This document shows, piece after piece, positions 34,694 to 43,700 of a DNA stretch of 45,900 nt. Both the position numbers and the translations under genes were made by a program. The stretch's first letter is position 1; every line of letters begins with the position of its first letter. Source of the stretch: Pseudonocardiales bacterium (GTDB lineage: Bacteria > Actinomycetota > Actinomycetes > Mycobacteriales > Pseudonocardiaceae); the NCBI GenBank assembly GCA_019244165.1, contig JAFATA010000027.1, positions 1-45,900 of the forward strand. The letters are read 5' to 3'. The notes beneath the pieces are model-generated. The model was given only the letters and a program-made list of their open reading frames with translations. It searched no databases and was not told where the DNA came from.

Positions 34694-34836
34694 ATTGACC
34701 CCCTGGCCACCGTGTCGCTGGTCGGCCGTTGCGGGTTGACTACGTGTCAGGTCCCAGCATGGACCGGGACCCCTCACTTCGGTAAACCCCGGCTCCACTC
34801 TGGCGCTCGACTCTCCCCGAGGGGACGAAGAGGATC

Positions 34837-35073
34837 ATGAATACAGAAACGCTCGTAGAACGGCTCCAGAGTCCCGACCACATGTCGCTAGTCATCGTGA
34901 ACTCTGTGGAGCAGAGCCCAGTCCTTTACGACATCGCCGCCGATCTGTTCAACCTCGACGCTCGGGCGGTGCCCGTGTTGGACATGACGGGATCCAACAC
35001 GACGACCGATTGCACCGACAACGGATGTTCGGCGACTTGCACGAGTGTCGGCTGCACCACAAACTGTAAGTGA
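34837..35073 (+). CDS. FxLD family lanthipeptide precursor
   Basis: A 78-residue precursor. The leader contains the family motif FNLD (residues 38-41, in ADLFNLDARAVPVLD). The core after ~Met50 is rich in Thr, Ser and Cys, with five Cys (59, 64, 68, 73, 77) in TDCTDNGCSATCTSVGCTTN, enough for up to five thioether rings. Asp58 and Asp61 (DNG context) in the core are candidate targets of the methyltransferase at 39232-40419. GAGG-type sites (34826-34833) precede the ATG. The stop overlaps the LanB GTG start. No second precursor is present. Confidence 0.88.
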   Translation: MNTETLVERLQSPDHMSLVIVNSVEQSPVLYDIAADLFNLDARAVPVLDMTGSNTTTDCTDNGCSATCTSVGCTTNCK

Positions 35074-37982
35074 CCCGACGGGGTCCGTTCGTTATCCTGA
35101 GCGGATCCACGGTGCTGGCCCGGATTCCGCTGCTGCCCGCAGCCGAGCGCGGAAGCCAGTTGGCTGCCGTGGACCCGCTGTTGGTTGAGGGAATCTTCAT
35201 TGCCTCCCGTCAGGCCGGGATGGCTAGAGTGGCCGCGTGTCACGCCGAGCAGGTCCGGTTGGCTGCGACAGTCCGCGCGTACGAGCTCAGAGGACGGTTC
35301 CGGCCGACGCCACACGGGGTATTTCCAGGCGTCGCGGTCGCCCGAGTCACCGATAGCGACGCGGGTCTGTGTCTGGGCGGTGAGCATCGGGTTCGTACCT
35401 GTCCGAGTCCAGCGTGGCTGGCCGCGCTCTCGGATCGGGTTTTGAACATGCCCGAGGTGCTTTGGCTGCTGAGATTGACGACGAATAACTTGATCGCCCG
35501 TCGCGGGCGTCGGTTGGAGCACGAGCAGCAAGCCACGCCAGGCGTAGCGGCTCCACAGCGCGTGTCGATACGTGCGACCGATGCCTGCGCGCTTATCCTT
35601 CGGGTCTGCGAACGGGACGCGTCCTATCAGACGGTCGTTGCCGAGGCCGTCCGAAAGTGGCCGAATGCCCCGGAGGGGCTGATCCGGAGCACCGTGCTCA
35701 AGATGGTGCGCGGTGGGTTCCTGTTGACCGACCTGGTGCCCGAGAGCAATCATTATGACGCGCTCGGACATGTGCTCGCCAAGCTCCCCGATTCCTGCGC
35801 CCTACGACAGCCTTTGAAGCGGCTGCGCGGTCATCTTCGCGACGCCGACTGGACCCCACCCGGAACACCGGAACGGCTGGCCGAGCTGATGGCGGCCCGA
35901 ACCGTGTGCGACGAACTCGCCTACGTTGAACGGCCATTGTCCGTCGACGTTGTAGCGGACGCGCATATCACGGTCCCTGCCTCGTTGGCCGAGGAGGAGG
36001 CGGCCGAGGCTGTCGGAGTCCTGTGGCGCGTGAGTCAGGCTCGCGACGCGCTGGCCGACTACCACCGGCGTTTTCTCGAACGGTACGGGCTGAACAGGTT
36101 CGTGCCGCTGCTCGACGTTGCCGATCCGTCGATCGGCCTGGGAGACATCGAGGCCGAGACCAAGAGCGAGGCCGTCACGCTGCCATCAAAGCGCGGGACG
36201 ATCTTGGCGGCGTTGCTTCACGGGGCTATCACACACGGCCGAATGGAAGTCGAGCTGGATGAGACAACCGTAGACGCGCTGGATAAGCACTGTACGGACA
36301 TGCCGCCGCCTCCGACTGCCGAAGTCTACGCCAGGGTTCTGGCGGCCTCTGAGAAGGACCTTGGGGTCGGCCGGCTATCGTTGGCGATCTATGGCGGTGG
36401 TACGCAACAGGCCGGCTCGACCATCGGCAGATTCGCTACGCTGCTGCCCGACCCCGGGATCGATCTGACCGCTGATGGCTCGGCGCTGGTTGCAGAACTC
36501 GCCGTACGTCCGCGTACCCCCGAGCTTGCCGGGGTTGCTCCACCGACTGGCTTCGTTCCGACCCGGATACCGGTCGGCGCGCCCGCCAGAGACGATGACT
36601 TGGATCTCCGCGATCTGCTGTTGGTATCTAACGGCGAGCGGCTGATGCTGTGGTCTGCCGAGCATGGCCGGCAGGTCGTACCCGCCTTCTATTCACGGAT
36701 CGGACCCCGCTACGTTCCACCGCTCGCGCGATTGCTGCAAGAACTCGGGATGCAAGGCTGCCGCCCTTGGCATGGCTGGTCTTGGGAGCCGCTGCATCAC
36801 AGCCCATTTCAGCCACGAATCCGATACAAGCGCACGGTCCTTTCCCCCGCCCGATGGCGACTCCCAATCGCCCTGACTACCGCAGCTCGTGACCGCTCAA
36901 CGTGGGGTCCAGCGCTGGGGTCGTGGCAGACGAAGACTATCCCGCGTCCGCCGGAAATCGTCGTGGTAGAAGGCGCCGACCGACAACTGCCCCTCGACCT
37001 GCGACGAGACAGCGATCGGGAACTGCTGCGCCGCTATGTCTGCCGCGGACTCGAAACGGTGACGGAGCAGCCCGGCGGCCCGGACGTGGTTCAAGCCGTT
37101 GTAGCCGGCCCAACGGGGCGTCACGTTCTTGAGCTCGTCATACCCCTGGTAAACCAGGTCACGACTCCTTCCAAAATGCCATGTTTAACGGTGCGCGCAC
37201 GTCCGCTCGGAGACGGCCTCTACCTGCCGGGCAGCGAATGGTTGTCTCTCGCGATCCCATCGCCCAGCTCGTGCCATGACGAAATCCTTCGTTGGCTGGC
37301 CGAACTGGTCATAGATATGTCGGACCATTTCGACCGATGGTTCTGGCTTCGCTACAACAACACCGTTCACGGGCCGCACGTGCGAGTCCGCTTCCACGGC
37401 GACCCAGCCACGCTCGGTAGCAAGGTCCTGCCAACGTTGTCGGCGTGGTGCTCGGATCTCATCGCCCAGCGCCTCGTCAATGGTTTCACCGTTGAACCGT
37501 ACGATCAGGAGATCGAACGCTACGGTGGCCATAAGGCGATCGGAGCGGCCGAACGCGTTTTCGATGCCGACAGCCGCCTTGTGCTCGCCGCACTCACTGC
37601 GTTGCCCGACACCGATCACCGGTTCGTCGTTGCGGCCTTGTCCGCTGCAACCATCGCCCGCGCCGTCGCCGACTGCGACCTGGCCGCCCTGGACGGCCGG
37701 AAAGTTGATCGGGCTGCCCGCCGACGAATGTCCGAGCTGCGCCCGCTGGTCCGAACAGCGGCCGAGACCGGCTCCACAGCCATCTCGCCGATCCGTCCGG
37801 CATGGATCGACCGTGATTCGGCACTGGTGGACCACCGGGAAAGGCTGCGCGATTCGCGGCGTGCCGATTGCGCGTCATCGTTGATCCACATGCACACCAA
37901 CCGGCTTCTCGGCGACCTTGACTCCGAGCGAATAGCAAGAGCGCTCGCCGCCGACATCCTTGCCCGGGAGGCAAGACGATGA
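35070..37982 (+). CDS. Lantibiotic dehydratase (class I LanB)
   Basis: A 970-aa LanB. The N-terminal glutamylation domain starts RRGPFVILSGSTVLARIPLL, with PLLVEGIFIASRQ, and the region HEQQATPGVAAPQRVSIRATD follows. The C-terminal ~240 residues form the elimination domain (thiopeptide-type/SpaB_C: WFWLRYNNTVHGPHVRVRFH, EPYDQEIERYGGHKAIGAAE). Both domains are present, so it is a full-length, split-free enzyme that uses Glu-tRNA to glutamylate Ser/Thr and then eliminates to dehydro residues. GTG 35070 overlaps the precursor stop; its own stop overlaps the LanC ATG. Interaction with the FNLD leader motif is expected. Confidence 0.92.
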   Translation: MTRRGPFVILSGSTVLARIPLLPAAERGSQLAAVDPLLVEGIFIASRQAGMARVAACHAEQVRLAATVRAYELRGRFRPTPHGVFPGVAVARVTDSDAGLCLGGEHRVRTCPSPAWLAALSDRVLNMPEVLWLLRLTTNNLIARRGRRLEHEQQATPGVAAPQRVSIRATDACALILRVCERDASYQTVVAEAVRKWPNAPEGLIRSTVLKMVRGGFLLTDLVPESNHYDALGHVLAKLPDSCALRQPLKRLRGHLRDADWTPPGTPERLAELMAARTVCDELAYVERPLSVDVVADAHITVPASLAEEEAAEAVGVLWRVSQARDALADYHRRFLERYGLNRFVPLLDVADPSIGLGDIEAETKSEAVTLPSKRGTILAALLHGAITHGRMEVELDETTVDALDKHCTDMPPPPTAEVYARVLAASEKDLGVGRLSLAIYGGGTQQAGSTIGRFATLLPDPGIDLTADGSALVAELAVRPRTPELAGVAPPTGFVPTRIPVGAPARDDDLDLRDLLLVSNGERLMLWSAEHGRQVVPAFYSRIGPRYVPPLARLLQELGMQGCRPWHGWSWEPLHHSPFQPRIRYKRTVLSPARWRLPIALTTAARDRSTWGPALGSWQTKTIPRPPEIVVVEGADRQLPLDLRRDSDRELLRRYVCRGLETVTEQPGGPDVVQAVVAGPTGRHVLELVIPLVNQVTTPSKMPCLTVRARPLGDGLYLPGSEWLSLAIPSPSSCHDEILRWLAELVIDMSDHFDRWFWLRYNNTVHGPHVRVRFHGDPATLGSKVLPTLSAWCSDLIAQRLVNGFTVEPYDQEIERYGGHKAIGAAERVFDADSRLVLAALTALPDTDHRFVVAALSAATIARAVADCDLAALDGRKVDRAARRRMSELRPLVRTAAETGSTAISPIRPAWIDRDSALVDHRERLRDSRRADCASSLIHMHTNRLLGDLDSERIARALAADILAREARR

Positions 37983-39214
37983 ACGCCGACAGCGCGCAGC
38001 AGGTGCTCACCGTAGCCGAACGGCTGCTGAAGCCCGATGATGTGATCACCGCTGTTCGCGCCTCCGCCGCTGGTTCCCTGGCCCACGGGCTGGCGGGCAC
38101 GGCACTGCTTCACGCGCGGCTGTCCGCAACAGATCAGGTGTTCGCAGAGGCCGCCGCCGCGCATTGGTCCGAGGCCGCTGTCCAAGCGAAACGAGTCGGG
38201 CATGACGGCGTCGGGACCTACCAAAGCCCAGGTGGGCTGGCAGCGTCGCTGATCATCGGAACCCCTTACCTGCCCGACCCGGAGACCCAGAACAACGCGA
38301 CCGCACGGGCCGCACGATGGATGTCAGCTTGTGCCGTCAAGCTCGCCGAGCGACACCGCGAATACCTCGCTGCGGGCGGTGTCGGCACGCCGTGGCGCGT
38401 GTACGACGCCCTCACCGGGCTGTCGGGGATCGGCAGAGTCCTGCTCGCGGCCGTCCAAGCTGGGCACGATGCCGAACCAGGGCTCCTCGCCGCACTCGAT
38501 GCCCTCACCACGATGGTGCGCACTCGACACGGTGCACGTCCCGGTTGGTGGTTACCGGCGAACCAGCACCCAAAGGGCGTAGAGGTCGATCCGTCCGGTG
38601 CGGCGAACACCGGCATGGCCCACGGCATCGCCGGACCGCTCGCCCTCCTCTCGCTAGCTCATCTGGCTGGATACTCTGTCGCAGGACAGAGCACCGCGAT
38701 CCGGGAAGCGGCCCACTGGCTGTTGCGCTGGCGCACTGACGGCATCGCGTCCTGGCCTCCGCACATCACGGGAAAGGAACTCGACACTGGTGTTGCCGCT
38801 CCGGTGCCCGGACGCAGGGATGCATGGTGCTACGGAATCCCCGGCATCAGCCGTTCGGTCGCGTTAGCCGGTCAGGCCATCGGCGACCCCGCGCTCACCG
38901 AAGCCGCCAAGACCGCGATCGCCTCTCTCACCGCCCGCCCGAGCTGCCAATGGGACGTCGAAGGACCGACGCTGTGCCACGGCTACGCCGGAGCCCTCCA
39001 ATCCACCGCAACGAATCGCGCCGCGAAGGCTGTCATGGACCTGTTCGATCCCGGCCAGCGTTTCGGGTTCCAGAACATCGGAAACCAGGTCGCGAAAGAC
39101 GAACCGGGGTTCCTGATCGGAGCGGCGAGCGTCGCCCTCGCCCTCGCAGACTACGGCGACCTGCCAGCTCGCGATGTCCCGGCTCGCTGGGATGCCCTTC
39201 TCCTGTTGTCGTGA
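37979..39214 (+). CDS. Lanthionine synthetase C family cyclase (LanC)
   Basis: A 411-aa cyclase forming thioether rings by adding Cys to dehydrated residues. Double alpha-barrel hallmarks: SLAHGLAGTALLHAR (~33), NTGMAHGIAGPLALLSLA (~210, with the catalytic His), WCYGIPGISRSVALAG (Cys284, zinc) and LCHGYAGALQS (Cys333 and His334, zinc). All ligands are present, so it should be active. ATG 37979 overlaps the LanB stop. It converges on the methyltransferase gene with a 17-bp gap. Confidence 0.92.
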   Translation: MNADSAQQVLTVAERLLKPDDVITAVRASAAGSLAHGLAGTALLHARLSATDQVFAEAAAAHWSEAAVQAKRVGHDGVGTYQSPGGLAASLIIGTPYLPDPETQNNATARAARWMSACAVKLAERHREYLAAGGVGTPWRVYDALTGLSGIGRVLLAAVQAGHDAEPGLLAALDALTTMVRTRHGARPGWWLPANQHPKGVEVDPSGAANTGMAHGIAGPLALLSLAHLAGYSVAGQSTAIREAAHWLLRWRTDGIASWPPHITGKELDTGVAAPVPGRRDAWCYGIPGISRSVALAGQAIGDPALTEAAKTAIASLTARPSCQWDVEGPTLCHGYAGALQSTATNRAAKAVMDLFDPGQRFGFQNIGNQVAKDEPGFLIGAASVALALADYGDLPARDVPARWDALLLLS

Positions 39215-39231
39215 CATCAGGGCTGTCGCGC

Positions 39232-40419
39232 TCAAGCTGTTGGGACCGTGCGAACGACGACTCGGCTGTGTTTCTTGTCGATAACCAGCCAACCATCAGA
39301 TGAGCTGGCAGCATCAATCTGATGAACTTCGACCCGAACCTTCATCCTAGGCCCGCCCACGCTGTCCCACTCCCGAATGCGCCCGGCAACTCGATTCGCC
39401 AACTCCCGGCCGTCCGGGCCGTAGGCGCACACGCCCAGCTCGGACATATCCGCATTGGTGGTCAGGTAAGCAACACTCCCACCGTCAAACACACCCATGC
39501 TGCCCCAGAAGAACATCGGAGCCACCAGCCGTCCGTTCTGGGCGGCATCCCTCGACGCGAGAACTCGGCAGAACCCGTCCATGCCGGCCAGCCAGAAGTC
39601 AAGGATCTCGGGCATGGCGAACGGGACGCCTGTCCAGACCACCGTTCCCGGATGATCGAGCGCGCCGCCGACAGCCTCGGCGTCGATCGGCTGGCCGTCA
39701 TCAACGCGCAGGAGCAGATCCCCGTCCCTTCCGCCGACCCAGACGTTCTGCTCGGCCACAGCGCAGACGCCTCGCATCGGGATGAAGCCGCACTCCTTAA
39801 CCGACCGGCTCCGCAAGATTGCGCCATCGCGCTCCAAAGCCACGGTTCGAGTCAGTCCGCGCATTCTCAGCGGTACTAACAGCAGACCACCGTCGGCGAG
39901 TTGATCCCACCACGCCGGTGGAATGTCCCACGCACCCGCTGTCACGATGATTCGATCGTAGGGTGCGTTGTCCGCCCAGCCGAACGCACCATCGCCGCAG
40001 ACCACCGTCACGTCGCCGTAGCCCGCTTTGGTCAGCGCCTCCCTAGCCGACTGGGTCACGGCCGCGTCGTACTCGACCGTCGTCACCGCCCCGGTGAAGC
40101 CGACCAGGTGCGCCAGCAGCGCCGCGTTATAGCCCGTGCCTGCCCCGATCTCCAGAACACGACAACCGGGCCGGATATTGAGCTGCTCCAGCATCCCACC
40201 GACCACGCCTGGGGCCGACACCGAGCTGATCGCGATTCCCTCGGCGTCTCGGTGAGTCACGACCGGATCGAAGCCGTACGCCTTCTCTAGGGGTACGTCC
40301 GGGACGAAGACATGCCGAGGGACAGCACGCAGAGCGTCCTCGATCGTCTCCGAACACACCACCTTCCACTCCCTCAGCTGGTCCACCATCGCCATGCGGA
40401 GATCTGCTGGACCTGCCAC
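39232..40419 (-). CDS. Methyltransferase, FxLD system (PIMT-like)
   Basis: A ~395-aa PIMT-related methyltransferase. Core: LRAVPRHVFVPDVPLEKAYG, motif I VLEIGAGTGYNAALLAHLVG, ITVTAGAWDIPPAWWDQL-type segments, then a C-terminal extension unlike repair PIMTs (FFWGSMGVFDGGSVAYLTTN). Enzymes of this system in class I lanthipeptides methylate a core Asp and give isoaspartate or aspartimide. I chose GTG 40419, with GAGG 8-11 nt upstream; the frame is open to 40755 across the neighbouring gene. It is transcribed against lanC, so the cluster has two transcription units. The core peptide's Asp58 or Asp61 is the likely target. Confidence 0.85.
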   Translation of the reverse strand: MAGPADLRMAMVDQLREWKVVCSETIEDALRAVPRHVFVPDVPLEKAYGFDPVVTHRDAEGIAISSVSAPGVVGGMLEQLNIRPGCRVLEIGAGTGYNAALLAHLVGFTGAVTTVEYDAAVTQSAREALTKAGYGDVTVVCGDGAFGWADNAPYDRIIVTAGAWDIPPAWWDQLADGGLLLVPLRMRGLTRTVALERDGAILRSRSVKECGFIPMRGVCAVAEQNVWVGGRDGDLLLRVDDGQPIDAEAVGGALDHPGTVVWTGVPFAMPEILDFWLAGMDGFCRVLASRDAAQNGRLVAPMFFWGSMGVFDGGSVAYLTTNADMSELGVCAYGPDGRELANRVAGRIREWDSVGGPRMKVRVEVHQIDAASSSDGWLVIDKKHSRVVVRTVPTA

Positions 40420-40532
40420 AGCGCTCGCCTCGGCCTGCACAAGATGGAGTGTAATTTGCTCACCGACGCCGCTTCGGGCCTGGGACCGGTGCCCCGGTCG
40501 GTGTTCATAACAACCCCCTACAGCGCCGGCCC

Positions 40533-40958
40533 TCACGCAGCGAGCAACTCGCCACGTACCTGGGAAGCCGCCGACACCACCAGCATGAGCAGCGTCCCCA
40601 GCGGCACGGTGTCTAAGCCGGCGGCGGGGAATGCGTAGCGGAGCGTCACGTCGAAGCCGCGCTCGGTGCGGACCAGCCCCAGGGTGCCGAACAGGCCCTG
40701 CCCGGCCCGCGTGGCGACCCGCTCGGCGAGTTCGCCGTCGTCCGGAACGTCCCACGCGACCACACAGGTCAGGCTGAGCATCGCCAGGCCCTCGACGAGT
40801 TCGGCCGCCTGCACCGCGCAGGGCACCTCGGAGTGTTGGAAGGTCAGCGAGCCGTCGTCGTCCACCGTGACGTCCTGGTAGCGCTCCAGCGCCACCCGGG
40901 CGCCCTCGAGCACCCTCCGGGCAGAGCTCAGGCTCATCGCGCCCTCATCCTGACTCAC
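40533..40958 (-). CDS. Conserved protein, YbjN-like, downstream of uppS
   Basis: A 141-aa acidic, soluble protein ([40 protein letters not shown]) of a compact alpha/beta pattern resembling YbjN/secretion-chaperone-like folds. Position beside uppS matches the small hypothetical gene between uppS and the zur operon in M. tuberculosis. Its ATG overlaps the uppS stop, so it is co-translated. Function unknown. It marks the right edge of the lanthipeptide insertion. Confidence 0.75.
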   Translation of the reverse strand: MSQDEGAMSLSSARRVLEGARVALERYQDVTVDDDGSLTFQHSEVPCAVQAAELVEGLAMLSLTCVVAWDVPDDGELAERVATRAGQGLFGTLGLVRTERGFDVTLRYAFPAAGLDTVPLGTLLMLVVSAASQVRGELLAA

Positions 40959-41761
40959 CGGATCGTCCTCCTGGAGGTTGTGATATCGACGGGCACGGTC
41001 TGCAGGGCACTGCCGAACCGGCGGTCCCGGGCGGCGTAGACCTCGCAGGCCCGCCAGAGGTCCCGGCGGTCCAGGTCGGGGAACAGGACATCCTGGAACA
41101 CCAGCTCCGCGTAGGCAGCCTGCCAGATGAGGAAGTTGGAGATGCGCTGCTCGCCGGAGGGCCGCAGGAACAGGTCAACGTCGGGCATGTCGGGCTCGTC
41201 CAGATAGCGGGCCAGCATCCGCTCATCGACCTGCTCCGGGTCGATCTCGCCGCGGGCCGCGCGGCGGGCCACCTCGCGCGCCGCGTCGGCAATTTCAGCG
41301 CGACCACCGTAGTTCACGCACATGGTCAGGGTCATGACGTCGTTGTCCGCGGTCAGCTGCTCAGCGACCTCCAGCTCCCGGACCACGCTGGGCCACAACC
41401 GCGGGCGACGCCCAGCCCAGCGCACCCGCACGCCCAGCTCGTGCATCTGGTCCCGGCGGCGGCGGATGACGTCGCGGTTGAAGCCCATCAAAAAGCGCAC
41501 CTCTTCAGGGCTGCGTCGCCAGTTCTCGGTGGAGAACGCATACGCCGACAGCCACCGCACACCCAGCTCGATGCAGCCGGACACCACGTCTAGCAACACG
41601 GCCTCACCACGGCGATGACCCTCGGTACGGGGCAGCCCGCGCCGCTGCGCCCACCGCCCGTTGCCATCCATCACCAGGGCCACGTGCCGGGGCACCCGCT
41701 CGGGGGGAATGAACGGTGGCCGCGCGCCGGAGGGATGCGGATCAGGTGCGCGCACCACCAC
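40955..41761 (-). CDS. uppS: Cis-prenyltransferase (undecaprenyl/decaprenyl diphosphate synthase)
   Basis: A 268-aa UppS-type enzyme that extends an allylic diphosphate with isopentenyl diphosphate to the lipid carrier for cell-wall synthesis. Catalytic motif [20 protein letters not shown] with the key Asp; then [38 protein letters not shown] and [20 protein letters not shown] with the C-terminal Arg and Ser-Gly-E-R residues. An extra ~20-residue Pro-rich N-terminus precedes the domain. It overlaps the next gene by four bases. Its expected neighbour recO lies 1.9 kb upstream because of an insertion. Confidence 0.95.
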   Translation of the reverse strand: MVVRAPDPHPSGARPPFIPPERVPRHVALVMDGNGRWAQRRGLPRTEGHRRGEAVLLDVVSGCIELGVRWLSAYAFSTENWRRSPEEVRFLMGFNRDVIRRRRDQMHELGVRVRWAGRRPRLWPSVVRELEVAEQLTADNDVMTLTMCVNYGGRAEIADAAREVARRAARGEIDPEQVDERMLARYLDEPDMPDVDLFLRPSGEQRISNFLIWQAAYAELVFQDVLFPDLDRRDLWRACEVYAARDRRFGSALQTVPVDITTSRRTIR

Positions 41762-41937
41762 ATCCTGCCGCCCTCGCGTCCGGCAGGCTCAGCGGGGCTA
41801 TGGACGGGCAGCAGGATTTGATCTCGGTCTTGACTGCAGGCGGCAGCGTGGCCTTGGCGCCCTGCGCCATTGACAGTGAGGCTTCCGTCCGCCACTCTAG
41901 CCGAGAAGGTTTCGCCAACTTCGAGCAAGAAGGAACT

Positions 41938-42164
41938 ATGCACGTCCGGTTTCCGGGAAAGACCCGGACTCCATCGGGGGCGAGTCGCCTACCCTGTTCG
42001 ACCGACCGCACCGACCGCACGACCTACATCGCCCAGGGGGGAAGGTGATCGACCCCCAGGCACTCACGGAGATCGGTGAAGTGCCCGACCACGAGACCCT
42101 GATCGAGATCCCGGAAGCCGTGCTCACGATGTACGCCCTCCGCTACCTGGAGGAGGGGCGCTGA
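41938..42164 (+). pseudogene. Frameshifted small protein of the DUF6879/HTH module
   Basis: AAGGA precedes ATG 41938, which opens a 36-codon frame MHVRFPGKTRTPSGASRLPC ending TYIAQGGR. A second 39-codon frame (VIDPQALTEIGEVPDHETLI) starts at GTG 42045, overlapping the stop. I recall a common actinomycete protein of ~70 aa with the plan MHVRF.GKDPDS..GESPTLF..TDR.TYLVQGW.VTDPEAL....VPDHETVVEIP. All these pieces occur here in alternating frames: GKDPDSIGGESPTLF is in the -1 frame and TYIAQGG-KVIDPQAL needs a slip at the G6 run (42036-42041). Three frame changes suggest decay; the recalled family consensus is from memory. Confidence 0.5.
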
Positions 42165-42172
42165 GTCTGCTC

Positions 42173-42685
42173 GTGGGGGACGACTTCAACGCACTGTTCC
42201 GCACCTTCGAGCACACGGCTTTTCGCTTGGAGGTGCGGGAGCGTTACAACGCGCCGCGTGAGGTTGAGTCGTTCAAAAAGTTCCTCGACGGTGAGCCCGA
42301 CAACCTTGAGTGGGCCGAAAGCTGGCTCAGCATGGTTCGCGAGGCGACTGCGGCAGGTCGCCGGTTTTCGCGTGTGCGCGTCGTGAGCATCCCGCTCAGC
42401 GACTACAGTCGATTCAGCCTCCGGGCTTCACAGTTCACCAACGCCGCAGGTGAAGATATCCGGTACGTCAACCGCGACGTGGCACATGATGCTCAACTGC
42501 CGAATCACGACTACTGGTTGTTCGACTCCCGCAAGCTGGCCATGATGCACTTCGGCGAGCACGACCGGTTTCTTGGTGCTGAGATTATCGAAGACCCCAC
42601 CATGATCGTGCAACACAACTACTGGCGTGACGCCGCCTGGCACTGCGCTGTGAGACGGGACGACTTTGACGCCGAGCAGGGTTAG
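42173..42685 (+). CDS. DUF6879 family protein
   Basis: A 170-aa acidic soluble protein: FRTFEHTAFRLEVRERYNAP, FSRVRVVSIPLSDYSRFSLR, HDYWLFDSRKLAMMHFGEHD, IVQHNYWRDAAWHCAV. This pattern is that of DUF6879, found in actinomycetes directly upstream of HTH/DUF5753 regulators; the pair is sometimes described as toxin-antitoxin-like. GTG 42173 starts 8 nt after the small frame's stop. Its end overlaps the HTH gene by 20 bp. Biochemical function unknown. Confidence 0.8.
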   Translation: MGDDFNALFRTFEHTAFRLEVRERYNAPREVESFKKFLDGEPDNLEWAESWLSMVREATAAGRRFSRVRVVSIPLSDYSRFSLRASQFTNAAGEDIRYVNRDVAHDAQLPNHDYWLFDSRKLAMMHFGEHDRFLGAEIIEDPTMIVQHNYWRDAAWHCAVRRDDFDAEQG

Positions 42686-43547
42686 TGGCTCAACCAGCGT
42701 TGATGAAGCCCGCAACGCGCTAGGTAAGCGACTCCGCGAGCTGCGTTCCTCAGCCGGTCTCACCGGAAAGCAGCTCGCAGAGTCGTTGTCGTGGCCAGCT
42801 TCTAAGGTGTCCAAGCTGGAGAATGGCCGGCAGACACCAACCGACCAAGACATCCTAGCTTGGACAAGGGCAACCAGCAGCGAGGGCGAGAAGGAAGCCC
42901 TTCTCGCTTCTTTGCACACTCTCGAAGTTCAACACGCCGAGTGGCGACGCGTCCTTAAAGCCGGTCTCCTACCGCATCAGATCGAATTGTCTGAAACAGA
43001 CCAGCGAACGAAGCTCTATCGAAGTTTTGAACCCGCCGTCGTTCCGGGACTGCTGCAAACACCGGAGTACGCTCGCGCCCTCTTCTCGCAAGTTGTCGCA
43101 GTTCATAAGGTGCCCAACGACATCAATGAAGCAGTACGAAAGAGGATGCAGCGCCAAGAGATGTTGTACCGGCCCGATAAGCGCTTCCATTTCGTACTCA
43201 CTGAAGCGACCTTGCGCTATCGGCTGTGTTCGCTTGACATCATGCTCGGCCAGCTTGACCGCTTGATCTCGCTGAGCTCACTGCGGAACGTTCGACTTGG
43301 TGTCATCGGACACGAGACGCAATATGTGGTTGATCCTCGTCACGGCTTCATGTTGTATAACTCCGATCTCGTGAGGGTCGAGACCTACTCGGCAGAGCTG
43401 AACCTCCGTCAGCCGCATGAGATCGAGCTGTACAGCAGCACCTTTGAGAGGCTTGCCGTCGTTGCGAGTTACGGGGGTGCCGCCCGAGCGATCATCAACC
43501 GTGCCATTGGCGACCTCGCCCCTGAAACCCCCGAGGATGGCGAGTGA
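42666..43547 (+). CDS. XRE helix-turn-helix regulator with DUF5753 domain
   Basis: A 293-aa regulator. XRE HTH at ~18-75: LGKRLRELRSSAGLTGKQLA then SLSWPASKVSKLENGRQTPT. DUF5753 domain (~105-285): FEPAVVPGLLQTPEYARALF, FHFVLTEATLRYRLCSLDIM, HGFMLYNSDLVRVETYSAEL, YSSTFERLAVVASYGGAARA. TTG 42666 is the furthest plausible start and overlaps the DUF6879 gene; no ATG or GTG lies before the HTH in frame. These regulators usually control the adjacent small genes. The module sits between uppS and recO and interrupts conserved core synteny. Confidence 0.88.
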   Translation: MTPSRVSGSTSVDEARNALGKRLRELRSSAGLTGKQLAESLSWPASKVSKLENGRQTPTDQDILAWTRATSSEGEKEALLASLHTLEVQHAEWRRVLKAGLLPHQIELSETDQRTKLYRSFEPAVVPGLLQTPEYARALFSQVVAVHKVPNDINEAVRKRMQRQEMLYRPDKRFHFVLTEATLRYRLCSLDIMLGQLDRLISLSSLRNVRLGVIGHETQYVVDPRHGFMLYNSDLVRVETYSAELNLRQPHEIELYSSTFERLAVVASYGGAARAIINRAIGDLAPETPEDGE

Positions 43548-43571
43548 TTTCCCGCGTCCTCGCTCTTTCGT

Positions 43572-43700
43572 GTTATTTCTAGAAATAATAAGAAGCTTTT
43601 TGTTCAGTTTGACGGGCCAAGCGGCGCCGGGAAGTCCACGATCGTCAACCACCTCGTGCAACTCCTGGTGAGCGCTGGCGAAGAGGTTCAGCAGCGCGGC
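43572..43700 (+). pseudogene. 5' fragment of a P-loop nucleotide kinase
   Basis: In the same frame as, and just after, the HTH stop, the sequence reads NNKKLFVQFDGPSGAGKSTI-VNHLVQLLVSAGEEV, with Walker A GPSGAGKST as in thymidylate-kinase-like P-loop proteins. It has no good start codon and runs into the 3' end of recO on the opposite strand, where similarity stops. The remainder of the gene is missing, so this marks the right junction of the insertion between uppS and recO. Confidence 0.6.

Noticed and set aside
35240..35536. Minus-strand ORFs inside lanB
   Set aside because: Typical antisense shadows in high-GC coding DNA, with no start signals or domains.
39232..40755. 507-aa start for the FxLD methyltransferase
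   Set aside because: The N-terminal ~110 residues are Arg/Gly-rich shadow of the neighbouring genes; the domain starts near GTG 40419.
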